64,000 bases of DNA from Desulfomonilaceae bacterium (GCA_041662605.1 JBAZSD010000010.1:82329-146328); one strand, 5' to 3'. Counted from the stretch's first letter, positions 1 through 8,375 are shown. The notes: generated from the sequence alone by a model not told the origin. Translations and numbers: made by a program.

Positions 1-373
1 AAGTTTTGCCAAGACCTATTCTTACACCATGCCTGGAATAAGCGCTGTAAGTGATGAGAAAATCATCGTCAATTTGACATATACGAGGATCTTCAATTCC
101 GAATTCCTCATACTCAGCGAAAACGCCTTCTCTCGCAGGCACCATGAAGGGCGCCGGGTCAACCGTGAAATTGTAGCCGTCTTTGCTCCTCGCCAATCCC
201 AGTATGGAACGGCCATTCCTGAGATGCGAACGGAAAACCAGTATGTATTCCCCCCGAATTTTGACTGCCGCCGCATTGTGGACTGTCACAACTGGGTATG
301 GGACATGATCCTTCGTGAGGATCGGGTTACCTTCGAAGCGACGGACTATGGGGTCCTTGTGATAAATGGCCAT
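1..373 (-). CDS. GH130-family glycoside phosphorylase/hydrolase, N-terminal part (cut by left edge)
   Basis: An open frame starts with ATG at 373 and runs off the left edge without a stop, giving about 124 residues. It begins MAIYHKDPIVRRFEGNPIL and continues with the GH130 pattern: an N-terminal RxxxNPIL, a VHNAA segment, and a GIEDPR motif around residue 95 holding the aspartate that serves as general acid in characterised GH130 enzymes. These enzymes phosphorolyse or hydrolyse beta-mannosides or related sugars in the cytoplasm. The gene lies 11 bases behind the glycosyltransferase/cupin gene on the same strand, so the two probably form one operon for mannose-containing saccharides. The exact substrate cannot be told from this fragment. 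Confidence 0.8.
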   Translation of the reverse strand, partial: MAIYHKDPIVRRFEGNPILTKDHVPYPVVTVHNAAAVKIRGEYILVFRSHLRNGRSILGLARSKDGYNFTVDPAPFMVPAREGVFAEYEEFGIEDPRICQIDDDFLITYSAYSRHGVRIGLGKT

Positions 374-384
374 TGACTACACAC

Positions 385-1737
385 CTACACCCGACCGAAA
401 TCGTCTTCAAAACGTTCAATGTCGTCTTCACCAAAGTAATCACCCGTTTGCACTTCCACGAAAACCACGTCATCAGGACCAGGGTTGGAGATGCGGTGTT
501 TCGCTTGCTTGGGAATCTGTATAGAATCAACTGGACCTAATGGGATCTGTTCACTGTCCAGTGTAACGACAGGGTGGCCGCTTACAATTGTCCAATTCTC
601 GCTGCGGCGCTGATGGCGCTGCAAGCTCAGCCTCTTTCCCGGGTAGACCACAATACGTTTCACCTTGTGATCTGGAAGGTCGGAGAGAACTTCATAGTAT
701 CCCCATGGGCGGCGATCAACTGTTTTAGTTTCTTCCACGATCCGATTGTACACTTTCAAATAATCGTCAACCATGCGATCTCTCGAGAATCGTTTTTCCA
801 CGACTTCTCGGCAGGCGGGACGGGATATGGTATGGATCCTTTCCACGGCATCGACCGCCTCGGACACGGTCGATACAAGGAAACCATTAACACCCTCTGT
901 TATGATTTCCGGCATGGAGCCCCGTGAGAACGCTATTACTGGTGTACCACACGCATTGGCCTCAACAACGGACAAACCGAAAGGCTCATTAAAGTTTATT
1001 GGATGTAAAAGACACGCCGCCTCGCCAAGAAGGCTGTCCCGACGGTCTGGGCCGACGCTTCCCAAATACTTTATCTGGCTGTCATTCAGGTGCGGCTTAA
1101 CCTCAGTTTCAAAATATTGCTCGTCCTGAATTATTCCCGCGATCAACAAATCCCTGTTCGTCAGTCGAGCTATCTGAATCGCTTCTCGGACACCTTTGTC
1201 ATGATGAATTCTGCCAAAGAATAGAAGGTATTCTCCACCGAACGGGTTAAAAGTGAAAGCTTCCAAGTCTATTCCATGGTGAATCGTTGCGCAATAGGTA
1301 AGTTCGGGGGAGCGATCGGAGTCGCTGATTGATACATAATAACTTTTTTCGTCGTATTTTTTGTAAACGGGTAGAATCTTATCAGAGGAGAAGCCATGGA
1401 TCGTGGTAAGAACTGGCCTTGTCACAAGGCCGGAGTATGTGAGAGGCAGGAAATCAAAATGATTGTGGATCAGGTCAAAATCTTCAGCTCTCTCGAAGAC
1501 CTCACTAATATGAAGAGATTTCCAGACTTTGGGAATCAGACTCTTGTCTTCCTCATAAGGTCTTGGAACAATTGCGTGGATTTTCCCACTTGTTTCCGAA
1601 TCCGCCGTGGCGAAAAGTGTGACGTCAATGCCTCTTGCGACAAGACCTTCTGTGAGGAGGGAGACAACCCGTTCCCATGGTCCGTAGTGTCGAGGGGGAG
1701 TTCGCCACGCTATCGGGGCCAACATAGCAATACGCAT
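385..1737 (-). CDS. GT4 glycosyltransferase fused to a mannose-6-phosphate isomerase type II cupin
   Basis: The protein has about 450 residues. ATG at 1737 is preferred over an upstream TTG because MRIAMLAPIAW is a typical GT4 N-terminus and GAGG lies upstream. Residues 1-340 form a GT-B glycosyltransferase with the EPFGLSVVE retaining GT4 signature and a C-terminal PEIITEGVNGFL segment. Residues about 340-450 match the C-terminal cupin of ManC/PMI type II: RPWGYYEV, a KVKRIVVYPGKRLSLQ core, QRHQRRSENW, and the closing GEDDIERFEDDFGR. The cupin normally isomerises fructose-6-phosphate and mannose-6-phosphate, so the fusion may supply or sense a mannose precursor for the transferase. It is followed directly by the GH130 gene. 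The fusion is clear from one uninterrupted frame; its role is inferred. Confidence 0.88.
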   Translation of the reverse strand: MRIAMLAPIAWRTPPRHYGPWERVVSLLTEGLVARGIDVTLFATADSETSGKIHAIVPRPYEEDKSLIPKVWKSLHISEVFERAEDFDLIHNHFDFLPLTYSGLVTRPVLTTIHGFSSDKILPVYKKYDEKSYYVSISDSDRSPELTYCATIHHGIDLEAFTFNPFGGEYLLFFGRIHHDKGVREAIQIARLTNRDLLIAGIIQDEQYFETEVKPHLNDSQIKYLGSVGPDRRDSLLGEAACLLHPINFNEPFGLSVVEANACGTPVIAFSRGSMPEIITEGVNGFLVSTVSEAVDAVERIHTISRPACREVVEKRFSRDRMVDDYLKVYNRIVEETKTVDRRPWGYYEVLSDLPDHKVKRIVVYPGKRLSLQRHQRRSENWTIVSGHPVVTLDSEQIPLGPVDSIQIPKQAKHRISNPGPDDVVFVEVQTGDYFGEDDIERFEDDFGRV

Positions 1738-1988
1738 ACCCAATACCTCAGTCCGTAAGGCGTTTCGTCATTATGTCGCCGATTGCTGTATCACAAACAA
1801 AAAACAAACATTTTTCATAAACATTAACTTACTCATTCTCAAGCAAATCAGTATTGGTCTCGAAGTCACGGAATGTCAACACCCTGCAGCAGAGGGCAAA
1901 GGCCTTTCCGGCGAATAAAGGGGGCGAGCCGCCCCGCTAGAGTTGGGTTCTGCCCGAACACAACATCAGAGAAAACTGGATCGATTAG

Positions 1989-2438
1989 AGCCGTATCTAT
2001 TGTAAATATCGCGAACTTGCATTTGACAATATTATTAATAAGACAATCCGTTACTCCTACAGACTGCTCCGAAAACATGGAAACTCAAGTTTCCTACAGG
2101 ATGTGTCTGTATATGACACCAAGCTTGCTTCCCTGGGAGTGTCGGATGGGATTGTAGATTCGGAGCAAATCCGAAATATCACTTATACTCACATGAATTC
2201 CAGCTATCGACTATTGATGGAAGCAAGTCAAAAGGTGATAGCGAATTTTAGAGCCACCGCTGTGGGAGACCGACCTAGGTTTAAGGGGATGTCTTTTTTC
2301 GTGGATGTGGCGGAATTATGGGAAAATTACATATACCGGCTATTGAAAAGGCATTTTATAGCTGGTCTGGAAAAATTGGACAATGACATAAGTGGTAAAG
2401 CTGCTCTAAACAGAAGGAAGAGAAAGAAGCGGCGATGA
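1989..2438 (+). pseudogene. McrC-like restriction component, C-terminal remnant
   Basis: An open stretch follows an in-frame TAG at 1986 and ends at TGA 2438, coding about 149 residues with no convincing start. It shows features of the C-terminal half of McrC, the partner of the McrB GTPase in modified-cytosine restriction: an IYCKYRELAFDNIINKTIRY segment, then YRLL, then MSFFVDVAELWENYIYRLL (McrC proteins have F-x-DM..LWE.YV here), and a lysine/arginine-rich tail. No McrB lies upstream and the first half of McrC is missing, so this is read as a decayed remnant. The 3' end overlaps the first copy of the ~200 bp repeat. Confidence 0.6.
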
Positions 2439-2604
2439 CGACAAAGAGACTTTGTATTCATCTCTTATTACCGTCACATCAAATCCTTCGTCCCTGGTCA
2501 AAACCACGCGTCTTTGATTTTGCTTCTAATATTCCCCTACATGAACCACATCTGCGACCAGGTCGCGTTACAGACTCGGAATACGCGATGTTAGGTTTAA
2601 AACT
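2404..2604. repeat. ~200 bp dispersed repeat, copy 1, with GCGACC-A-GGTCGC palindrome
   Basis: This segment is alignable base by base with 4595-4792 in the same orientation. Shared blocks include CTCTAAACA, GACGACAAA, TTCATCTCTTAT, GGTCAAAACCACGCGT, GCGACCAGGTCGCG and GGAATACGCGATGTT. The palindrome GCGACCAGGTCGC is at 2554-2566. On the minus strand both copies can be read as RVVLTxDxGFDVTVIRDE, with several differences falling in third codon positions, so the repeat may descend from a small coding unit. The two copies bracket the patatin and cyclophilin-like genes. Confidence 0.75.
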
Positions 2605-2742
2605 TGACGATACAATTAATTGGTCGATTTGCCATAGTCTAAATGCCGATGCTCATACTCTTCAGTCACGATGCAGACATCTCCACCGAGTCGTCTATCT
2701 GCATCAAAAGGACCCTGTCAAAGTGGCCATTCCTTCAGACTG

Positions 2743-3840
2743 TCATGCCCAAAACTTTCTGATCTCCTCCGCTTCTTTTCTGGCACGCTCATATCCCGTC
2801 CTCATTGCGGGTTCTATTTGTGTTGGATCCATAAGATTTACGCCCGAGGGAGTGCCTGCTACGATCCACAATGCCTTAGTCCCGGTAGCCTCTAGAGCCT
2901 TAACTTCCTCATGAACGTTGTGAGGTATTCCGGTTAACTTTACACCGGTTACGCCATCCGTCAGAGTAATGATTATAGAGCGTTTAGACCCAGCCACGAC
3001 ATCGCAGTGCGAAGTAGTAGCGGCAATGCCTCCATCCATACAGTAGCGCTGCCCCAACAGAGTCGGACCGATAACTCCGGGAAGCGAAGAACTTGCAGCC
3101 GCCCCATGTGCCAAAGGAATATTATTTTTGCGTGCAACGGTCTGCCCCACAATAAGACGTTCACCGGTATAACAGTCGTTTGCAGTTGTGTACATTTTTG
3201 CCACCGGCCAGTCGGTCTTGCTATCTCCCGTCAAAAAAGCGGCTAAACGCTCAACTTTGACGCCGCTGACCCTGTTGTCCGCAGCAAGGGCAGCGTGTCC
3301 GATGGCCCGGATGGATGAGGCGCTACCATCTTTGACTCCCATGTTCACTTCCTGCGCACGTTGTTGGCTGATATTGGGGCTTACGACTGGGGCTATATCG
3401 GCAAGTATTTTGGGGAAATGTCCGAAGAACTCAAACTCGGCGCGAAGGCGTTGAAAGTGCCCTGAAGTCAAACTGCTCCCCATGTAGGAGCCGGCCGATG
3501 TGCCAACCACCATCTCAGATAGCCCATTCATGTCAAGGCCTACCTCTAGGAGACCGTGGAAAAATCCGCAATACCAAGCGACGTAATACTCTCCCCCACC
3601 ACCTAACACCATCGTGCGGTCTAGCCCCATTGCGAGGTCCGAAACGGTGGGTTTTGTCGGGATTGGTCTGGCGAGGCCATCGTGAGCGAAAAGCTTTTCG
3701 GAGATGCCGAGTGCCATTGTGACAGGGTTGTAGTCAGAATTGGTGTCAACAGGCCGTGCCCAGGCAATCCCTCCGGTTGAACCGCCTGCGACGGCCAAGG
3801 ACGAAGCTTTAAGAAAATTGCGTCGTGTCCATTTGCTCAT
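2743..3840 (-). CDS. Tat-exported patatin-like phospholipase
   Basis: The protein has 365 residues. The N-terminus carries a twin-arginine signal, TRRNFLKASSLAVAGG, so it should be exported folded. The patatin domain follows: a glycine-rich oxyanion loop LGGGGEYYVAW at residues 79-89, the nucleophile elbow GTSAGS with Ser115, and a DGG motif in CMDGGIAATTSHCDV that supplies the aspartate of the Ser-Asp dyad. Patatins are acyl hydrolases acting on phospholipids or other esters. It stands alone, opposite to its left neighbours, between the two copies of a ~200 bp repeat, which suggests acquisition as a cassette. The substrate is unknown. Confidence 0.88.
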   Translation of the reverse strand: MSKWTRRNFLKASSLAVAGGSTGGIAWARPVDTNSDYNPVTMALGISEKLFAHDGLARPIPTKPTVSDLAMGLDRTMVLGGGGEYYVAWYCGFFHGLLEVGLDMNGLSEMVVGTSAGSYMGSSLTSGHFQRLRAEFEFFGHFPKILADIAPVVSPNISQQRAQEVNMGVKDGSASSIRAIGHAALAADNRVSGVKVERLAAFLTGDSKTDWPVAKMYTTANDCYTGERLIVGQTVARKNNIPLAHGAAASSSLPGVIGPTLLGQRYCMDGGIAATTSHCDVVAGSKRSIIITLTDGVTGVKLTGIPHNVHEEVKALEATGTKALWIVAGTPSGVNLMDPTQIEPAMRTGYERARKEAEEIRKFWA

Positions 3841-4059
3841 GAGCTATTCTCCCGATTAGAAAAATTCTCAAACCTTGCACTGATTGTGAAACATCTATAA
3901 CCGTCACATCATGCAGCGCAGTGAGATGTCAGTGCAAGAAAGATTTTTCGTGCTTTGCCCGTGAGAGCAATTTATACTGTATCATCCCGATGAAGCGCCA
4001 TGATTATACAGTTCCAAATTTTCTTTCGATTCAAAACCCTTTTGGAGCGAGAACCAAAA

Positions 4060-4434
4060 TTAGGCCGGTTCCACTGTAACTTGTGACTCGCCCATGACCA
4101 TCTTAAAATCTCGCGGATCACCAAGAAATTTTCCGATGACATTGACGGCAGACGCTGGCACGATTTTACCCGGACTGCTCATCGGGGTCATCCCGAAAAA
4201 GATGCAAAAGGCTGATCCCGGCGGCCAGTATCCCAAGTCTCCGATCTCTACAACCTCTTTTGATGTTTCTTCCAATGGAGAATTGACAGGAATTGAGAAA
4301 TAAAATTCATCGCCCCAGGTATTAAAAGACGTTGTCAACGGCAATACCTCGAATATCTTACGGGCCGTAGGGCTATCATTCAGATCAGCCATCATAGACA
4401 TCTTTCCAATGTTAATCTTAATTTTCATGATCAT
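4060..4434 (-). CDS. cyclophilin-like fold protein (TM1367/DUF369 type)
   Basis: About 124 residues from ATG 4434; GTG 4449 or ATG 4428 are alternatives. The sequence MKIKINIG, TARKIFEVLPLTTSFNTWGDEFYFSIP, then IGDLGYWPPGSAFCIFFGMTP and MSSPGKIVPASAVNVIGK fits the small bacterial and archaeal cyclophilin-like beta-barrel family represented by TM1367. Members lack established peptidyl-prolyl isomerase activity and their role is not known. The PPG..FCIFFG..P block is the family hallmark. No operon partner is visible; the nearest gene, the patatin, is 219 bases away on the same strand. Confidence 0.75.
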   Translation of the reverse strand: MIMKIKINIGKMSMMADLNDSPTARKIFEVLPLTTSFNTWGDEFYFSIPVNSPLEETSKEVVEIGDLGYWPPGSAFCIFFGMTPMSSPGKIVPASAVNVIGKFLGDPRDFKMVMGESQVTVEPA

Positions 4435-4594
4435 AACTTTCTTTGTCACAACCTATCTCAGAATATTTTATCATATAGGGATTGGCTGGTCTGTTTAGAA
4501 TTTGAATTGTCTTACGTTGTATCGTCAGTCACTAATCAAAAAGGAAGATTAAAGGTCTGAGAAAAAATGGACGGTGGCATGTCTACAAATGTTT

Positions 4595-4792
4595 CTCTAA
4601 ACAAATCAGAATAAAATTGGCGGCGGCGACGACAAACATTATGTTCATCTCTTATCACGGTCACGTCAAATCCCCCGTCCCAGGTCAAAACCACGCGTCC
4701 GTGATTTTGCGTGGAACATTCTCCCCCTAATTAACTCAGTTCCGCGACCAGGTCGCGTTTTAGACGCGGAATACGCGATGTTTGGCTTAAAC
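4595..4792. repeat. ~200 bp dispersed repeat, copy 2, with CGCGACC-A-GGTCGCG palindrome
   Basis: This is the second copy of the repeat at 2404-2604, in the same orientation. The palindrome is longer here (CGCGACCAGGTCGCG, 4743-4757) and is followed by AGACGCGGAATACGCG. The minus-strand reading RVVLTxDxGFDVTVIRDE is conserved with copy 1. The 5' end of both copies corresponds to the 3' end of the mcrC-like frame, so copy 2 may also carry a few codons of a lost mcrC. Confidence 0.75.
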
Positions 4793-5135
4793 GTGACTAA
4801 ACATTTAACTCCTTGAATTTTTTAAAAGGACATGCGGTAAAGTAAGGGCAATGGAACCTATGAAATGGCCGGGTCAGATGTTTTGCTATCTTTTGTAGAC
4901 CGCCTCTCGACAAAGAAAAAATATCTCTTAATCTACCTAAGCAAAAATGGGATTGGGTTGATATTATCGGGGTCACAGGTTGGCTTAGGTAATTTAGGGA
5001 GCCTGGGCGTCATTGCTGCCTGTGTCCATTTTGTGTCCATCGGTCCTGTAACGTGCTGATTTGTTGTGATAGGTCGGAACGGTCAAGACAAGTCAACTTA
5101 CCGATATTAGGTCATTTTATGTTTTAGTTCTGTGT
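4793..5135. other. intergenic stretch before the tRNA-derived site
   Basis: No gene is supported in these 343 bases. Short open frames lack ribosome binding sites and recognisable products. The stretch separates the second repeat copy from the tRNA-Phe fragment and is probably decayed island DNA. Confidence 0.5.
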
Positions 5136-5180
5136 CTGAAAATCCTTGTGTCGATGGTTCGATTCCGTCCCTCGGCACCA
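5136..5180 (+). other. tRNA-Phe(GAA) 3' half, probable attachment site (att)
   Basis: The segment reproduces a tRNA from position 32 to the CCA end. It has a CTGAAAA anticodon loop with GAA at 5138-5140, the TCCTT 3' anticodon stem and the GTGTC variable loop. The T arm GATGG-TTCGATT-CCGTC pairs fully, counting one G-T, and the 3' acceptor strand CCTCGGC is followed by A and CCA. The matching 5' half (GCCGAGG... and an AAGGA stem) is absent upstream. Tyrosine recombinases often use tRNA 3' halves as att sites and leave such duplicates. An integrase remnant begins 117 bases downstream, pointing toward it. The intact tRNA-Phe must lie outside this window. Confidence 0.82.
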
Positions 5181-5296
5181 CGTAATGACCAAGGATTCCA
5201 ACAACTTCCAATTTTCAGATCTCCCAAAACTGACTCATCAATCACCTTAATCTCAAAAATGCTAACATTTTGCTAACATCGCTGCTATCAAGCATT

Positions 5297-5548
5297 CTAT
5301 TTTCCAGCCTTAGACGCAACTAGAATTTGGGTTAACCCGTGGTCGTAAGTGAATTTGTCGATAGCGGCTACAAGTTCGTCATCGCTGATAATTCCATACC
5401 TCTCGGATACATCTAAGCTGCGGTTGCTGTGACCTAGTATTGACTCTCTAATCTCTGAATCAATGCCGCTTCGTCTCGCATTAGTTTTCCATGTGTGTCT
5501 TAGGTCATGGAACCGGGGGCGTGGAAATTCCCATTCCAATTTATCTAA
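5297..5548 (-). pseudogene. tyrosine recombinase (integrase) C-terminal remnant
   Basis: About 83 residues remain of the catalytic domain of a phage-type integrase. The HDLRHTW box (the H-x-x-R part of the R-H-R-Y tetrad) is followed by LGHSNRSLDVSERYG, which holds the second histidine and the nucleophilic tyrosine. An in-frame TGA precedes the fragment and everything upstream (N-terminal SAM-like domain, first catalytic arginine) is missing, so it cannot be active. Its 3' end faces the tRNA-Phe fragment, the usual position of an integrase beside its att site. Confidence 0.85.
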
Positions 5549-5792
5549 TCCTCAGCCCGAGTTTGACAAAAAAATGAGACAAAATGAGAACGCGATGTCG
5601 CTACATAATAATCAGAAGCCAACAACCTTTGTCATCGGTAATGTCTGAAAAATCACAAATTGGAGTCGCGCATTTCTGATATCGCTTGATAATACGATCT
5701 TCTGTAAAAAAATCCTTTTCAACTACCCCCTTTTTGCCATAAGTTTCGCTGCAACAATTCCCAAACACTAAGCAGTTAAAAGCGAGGACCAT

Positions 5793-6269
5793 GTGGCACA
5801 TCCAAACGGAGAATTCAAATGGGACCTAGTCAGAATAGCTCTTTCCCTGCGTCTCACTGAGAATGATGTTCAAGTTTATTTCAAGGACGGTCGCAGGGTG
5901 TCCTTCTTGTTAGAGAGGCGAATTGCATATGAAGTGCTCCACGGGACACTAGCCCCCAGCGAAGGGGCCGGTTATGATGTGCTGGACCAAAATAACAACA
6001 AGTGGGAGGTACGCAGTATCTCTCGCAGCGGAATTTACTTTTGTCCAAGCTACATGGTAGGTTCCGGACGTTGCTTCGAAAGACAAGGATTTCTAGACAA
6101 ACTCAATGAAATTGCGGGATATATAGTATCTGATATAGAGCGGTTTCCTGTTGTCCCCTACTGGATTGTAGATGTCGACGTTGTTAGACGATGGTGGGAG
6201 GCTGGATCCTTGAGAAAAAACACAAGTGTTATGCGCCCAAAAGTCTTGGACCTACTGAAGAGATTGTGA
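5793..6269 (+). CDS. small protein upstream of a DNA methyltransferase, candidate type II restriction endonuclease
   Basis: 158 residues, GTG start at 5793 with CGAGGA just upstream. It ends 3 bases before the methyltransferase start, so the two are co-transcribed. I recognise no named family. A plausible nuclease core is YDVLDQNNNKWEVRSIS (residues 61-77), where D62/D65 and E72-V-R74 could form a PD-(D/E)xK-like site with arginine in place of lysine. A tryptophan- and aromatic-rich region follows (VPYWIVDVDVVRRWW). The restriction role is inferred from this core, the size and the tight coupling to a methylase. It could instead be a specificity or control protein. Confidence 0.6.
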   Translation: MAHPNGEFKWDLVRIALSLRLTENDVQVYFKDGRRVSFLLERRIAYEVLHGTLAPSEGAGYDVLDQNNNKWEVRSISRSGIYFCPSYMVGSGRCFERQGFLDKLNEIAGYIVSDIERFPVVPYWIVDVDVVRRWWEAGSLRKNTSVMRPKVLDLLKRL

Positions 6270-6272
6270 AAT

Positions 6273-7541
6273 ATGGTGACTCAGCTCCAATTTTTTGAAA
6301 TGAATAATAGTGTAAACAGAGTTCTTTCTCTTGCTGAATTCACATACGATATCGAGACGTTCTGCGACTTTGGAAAAAAAACGACGGTCACCTCGTTTCC
6401 GGATGCTTCGGTTGATCTTAACGTTTACATAAACGAGTTTTGGACATCGAAACAAAGAGCAGCCCATTCTTTGCACGAGGTATCCTACCGAGCATGCTTC
6501 AAGCCGCAGCTACCGCGTTTTTTCATACAACGTTTGACTAGCCCATATCAAGCGGTTTACGATCCATTCATGGGGCGCGGGACGACAGTTTTAGAAGCCG
6601 CCTTGCAAGGTAGAAGGCCAATTGGATGCGATATTAACCCTCTTAGTAATATACTAATGCGACCGCGGCTGAACCCGCCGAATCTTTCCGAAGTTCGTAG
6701 ACGTCTAGATAGTATCGATCTTGAACGGCAAACGGAAATATGTGAGGACTTGCTCGTCTTTTATCACCGAAAGACTCTACGAGCGATCACCAACCTTCGA
6801 ACTTACTTAATTGAAAGGAATTCCGAGTGTCGTCTGGACCAAGTCGATGACTGGATCAGAATGGTTGCAACGAACAGACTTACCGGACACTCCAAGGGTT
6901 TTTTCTCTGTTTATACTCTGCCCCCAAATCAGGCTGTTTCTGTTGAATCTCAACGACGTATAAATGAGGCACGACACCAGGTCCCTGAGGAAAGGGATTT
7001 GCGTAAACTCATAGTTACTAAGTCTTCTTCGCTCTTGAGAACGGCGGATTCAAGTCAGGTTGAGCTGATGAGTCAGGTAGCAAAAGATCTTTTGTTAATA
7101 ACCAGCTCTTGCGAAAACACTCCGGAGATATCAGACGAATCTGTTCATCTAATAGTAACTTCACCGCCTTTCCTGGACGTGGTAGACTACCAAACGGATA
7201 ATTGGCTTCGATGTTGGTTTAATAACATAGATGCCGAAGGTATTAAAATTTGGCAGTTTAAAGATCCGATCGAATGGAAGTCAAAGATGACGTGTGTTTT
7301 TACTGAAATTCGCCGAATCTTGGTTCCTGGGGGGTATGTTGCCTTTGAAGTGGGGGAGGTTCGAGGGGGCAAATTACTACTTGAAACCTTAATCGTACCT
7401 GCTGCCATTGAAGCAGGTTTGAAACCCGTGATGATTCTAATTAACGATCAGGTTTTTACTAAAACTTCAAACTGCTGGGGCATTAAGAATCTGAAAAAAG
7501 GTACGAACACAAATCGAATCGTCTTGCTTCGCAAATCGTGA
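6273..7541 (+). CDS. DNA methyltransferase, N4-cytosine/N6-adenine class
   Basis: 422 residues. Motif I, the S-adenosylmethionine site, is DPFMGRGTT at 97-105, followed by GRRPIGCDINPLSN (motif II region). The catalytic motif IV is TSPPF at 296-300, with LDVVDYQTDNWLRCWF after it. SPPF/SPPY is typical of N4-cytosine and some N6-adenine enzymes. About 190 residues separate motifs I and IV and probably hold target recognition. It would protect the host from the upstream candidate nuclease. The start at 6273 lies 3 bases behind the stop of the upstream gene. The target sequence cannot be predicted. Confidence 0.85.
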   Translation: MVTQLQFFEMNNSVNRVLSLAEFTYDIETFCDFGKKTTVTSFPDASVDLNVYINEFWTSKQRAAHSLHEVSYRACFKPQLPRFFIQRLTSPYQAVYDPFMGRGTTVLEAALQGRRPIGCDINPLSNILMRPRLNPPNLSEVRRRLDSIDLERQTEICEDLLVFYHRKTLRAITNLRTYLIERNSECRLDQVDDWIRMVATNRLTGHSKGFFSVYTLPPNQAVSVESQRRINEARHQVPEERDLRKLIVTKSSSLLRTADSSQVELMSQVAKDLLLITSSCENTPEISDESVHLIVTSPPFLDVVDYQTDNWLRCWFNNIDAEGIKIWQFKDPIEWKSKMTCVFTEIRRILVPGGYVAFEVGEVRGGKLLLETLIVPAAIEAGLKPVMILINDQVFTKTSNCWGIKNLKKGTNTNRIVLLRKS

Positions 7542-7798
7542 TTTAGATCAGGCAACGCTAAAGGGAAAACTACCGACCAACATCATGACCAATACGTTTT
7601 GCCTCGGAAAAGCCTGAAGTTAGTTCGTTTTCAAAGATGCTGTGGCCTGAAAAGTTCTCTGATGTGACATGTTGTCAATCTCGGTGTTGTAAGGCTTTAC
7701 AAGATATTTCTACTGAGCCAAACAATAAACGTGGCGAAGGCGCTTGGTTATTTAACGGAAACATAATTAATTTCCGCCAAATTTGTTAAGAATTAGTG

Positions 7799-7864
7799 CT
7801 TTTATACCGCGGCAACCGAAAAATGCGGCCGCTTTAGAGGGACACTATTGCACCGGCGTTTATA
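7799..7864. repeat. 66 bp direct repeat, copy A
   Basis: This segment matches 12985-13050 in the same orientation with five mismatches over 66 positions. The core, GGCCGCTTTAGAGGGACACT followed by ATTGCACCGG, is identical in both. Both copies read as FYTAATEKxGRFRGTLLHR in one plus-strand frame and two of the five differences are silent there. Copy B directly follows an IS256-type transposase remnant, so this may be part of a mobile element end. The 257 bases between the methyltransferase and this repeat show no gene. Confidence 0.75.
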
Positions 7865-7898
7865 ATACCGGGGATCGATAGTCTCCTCCTTCAGTTAA

Positions 7899-8128
7899 CT
7901 ATGTCTGCGTACCTTCCATCGCGATCCAAATCTCTCCACCCTTAAGTTCACCAGGACCTCCTCGTTCATAAGTGGGAGGCGTAATATTGACTCCCGCTAT
8001 CCTGAGCAGTCGCATCCAAACTGAAATGGGGCGGGATTTCTGGTCGGTCGTGGTTTCGCCAAGCCGAATGGCTGCCAGCTCAATAAAACAACTAACAACA
8101 CTGCGACGCCCGTGAGCACCCTATTCAT
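7899..8128 (-). pseudogene. small secreted protein with a frameshift
   Basis: A strong ribosome site, GGAGGAGGG, lies a few bases before ATG 8128. The frame opens with a clear signal peptide, MNRVLTGVAVLLVVLLSW.., and stops at TAG 7997 after 43 codons. The sequence continues in the next frame as RIAGVNITPPTYERGGPGEL then KGGEIWIAMEG, stopping at 7899. The second half looks like coding sequence, so one indel around 8000-8030 best explains the pattern: either a recent pseudogene or a sequencing error. No family is recognised. Confidence 0.45.
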
Positions 8129-8375
8129 TGGATCCCTCCTCCGATGTTATTGTCAATTCTTACTCGACCGTTCACAGTCTACAGTCTTGTAGCGTCCAAC
8201 AACCTCTGCCTGAATGTACCTTAAAACTCCGTAATCCAATTTTACTTTATTCATTGCTTTTGATTGCGATGGGTCACGTTGCTTGATATATTTGGACACG
8301 CTGATTTTTTATAAGAAGGAAACGGACTGCGCTGTCCGTTTTATAGAGTCGTTATAAGTATTGTGAGGTTTCCAC

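Noticed and set aside
29..376. Plus-strand frame of 115 codons at the left edge
   Set aside because: The minus strand codes a clear GH130 N-terminus through the same bases.
2435..2914. Plus-strand frame of 159 codons after the McrC remnant
   Set aside because: It runs through the repeat copy and antisense to the patatin gene and shows no family pattern.
5601..5801. Minus-strand frame of 66 codons between the integrase remnant and the restriction pair
   Set aside because: It overlaps the start region of the 158-residue gene, has no ribosome site and no recognised product, though part of it could be decayed integrase DNA.
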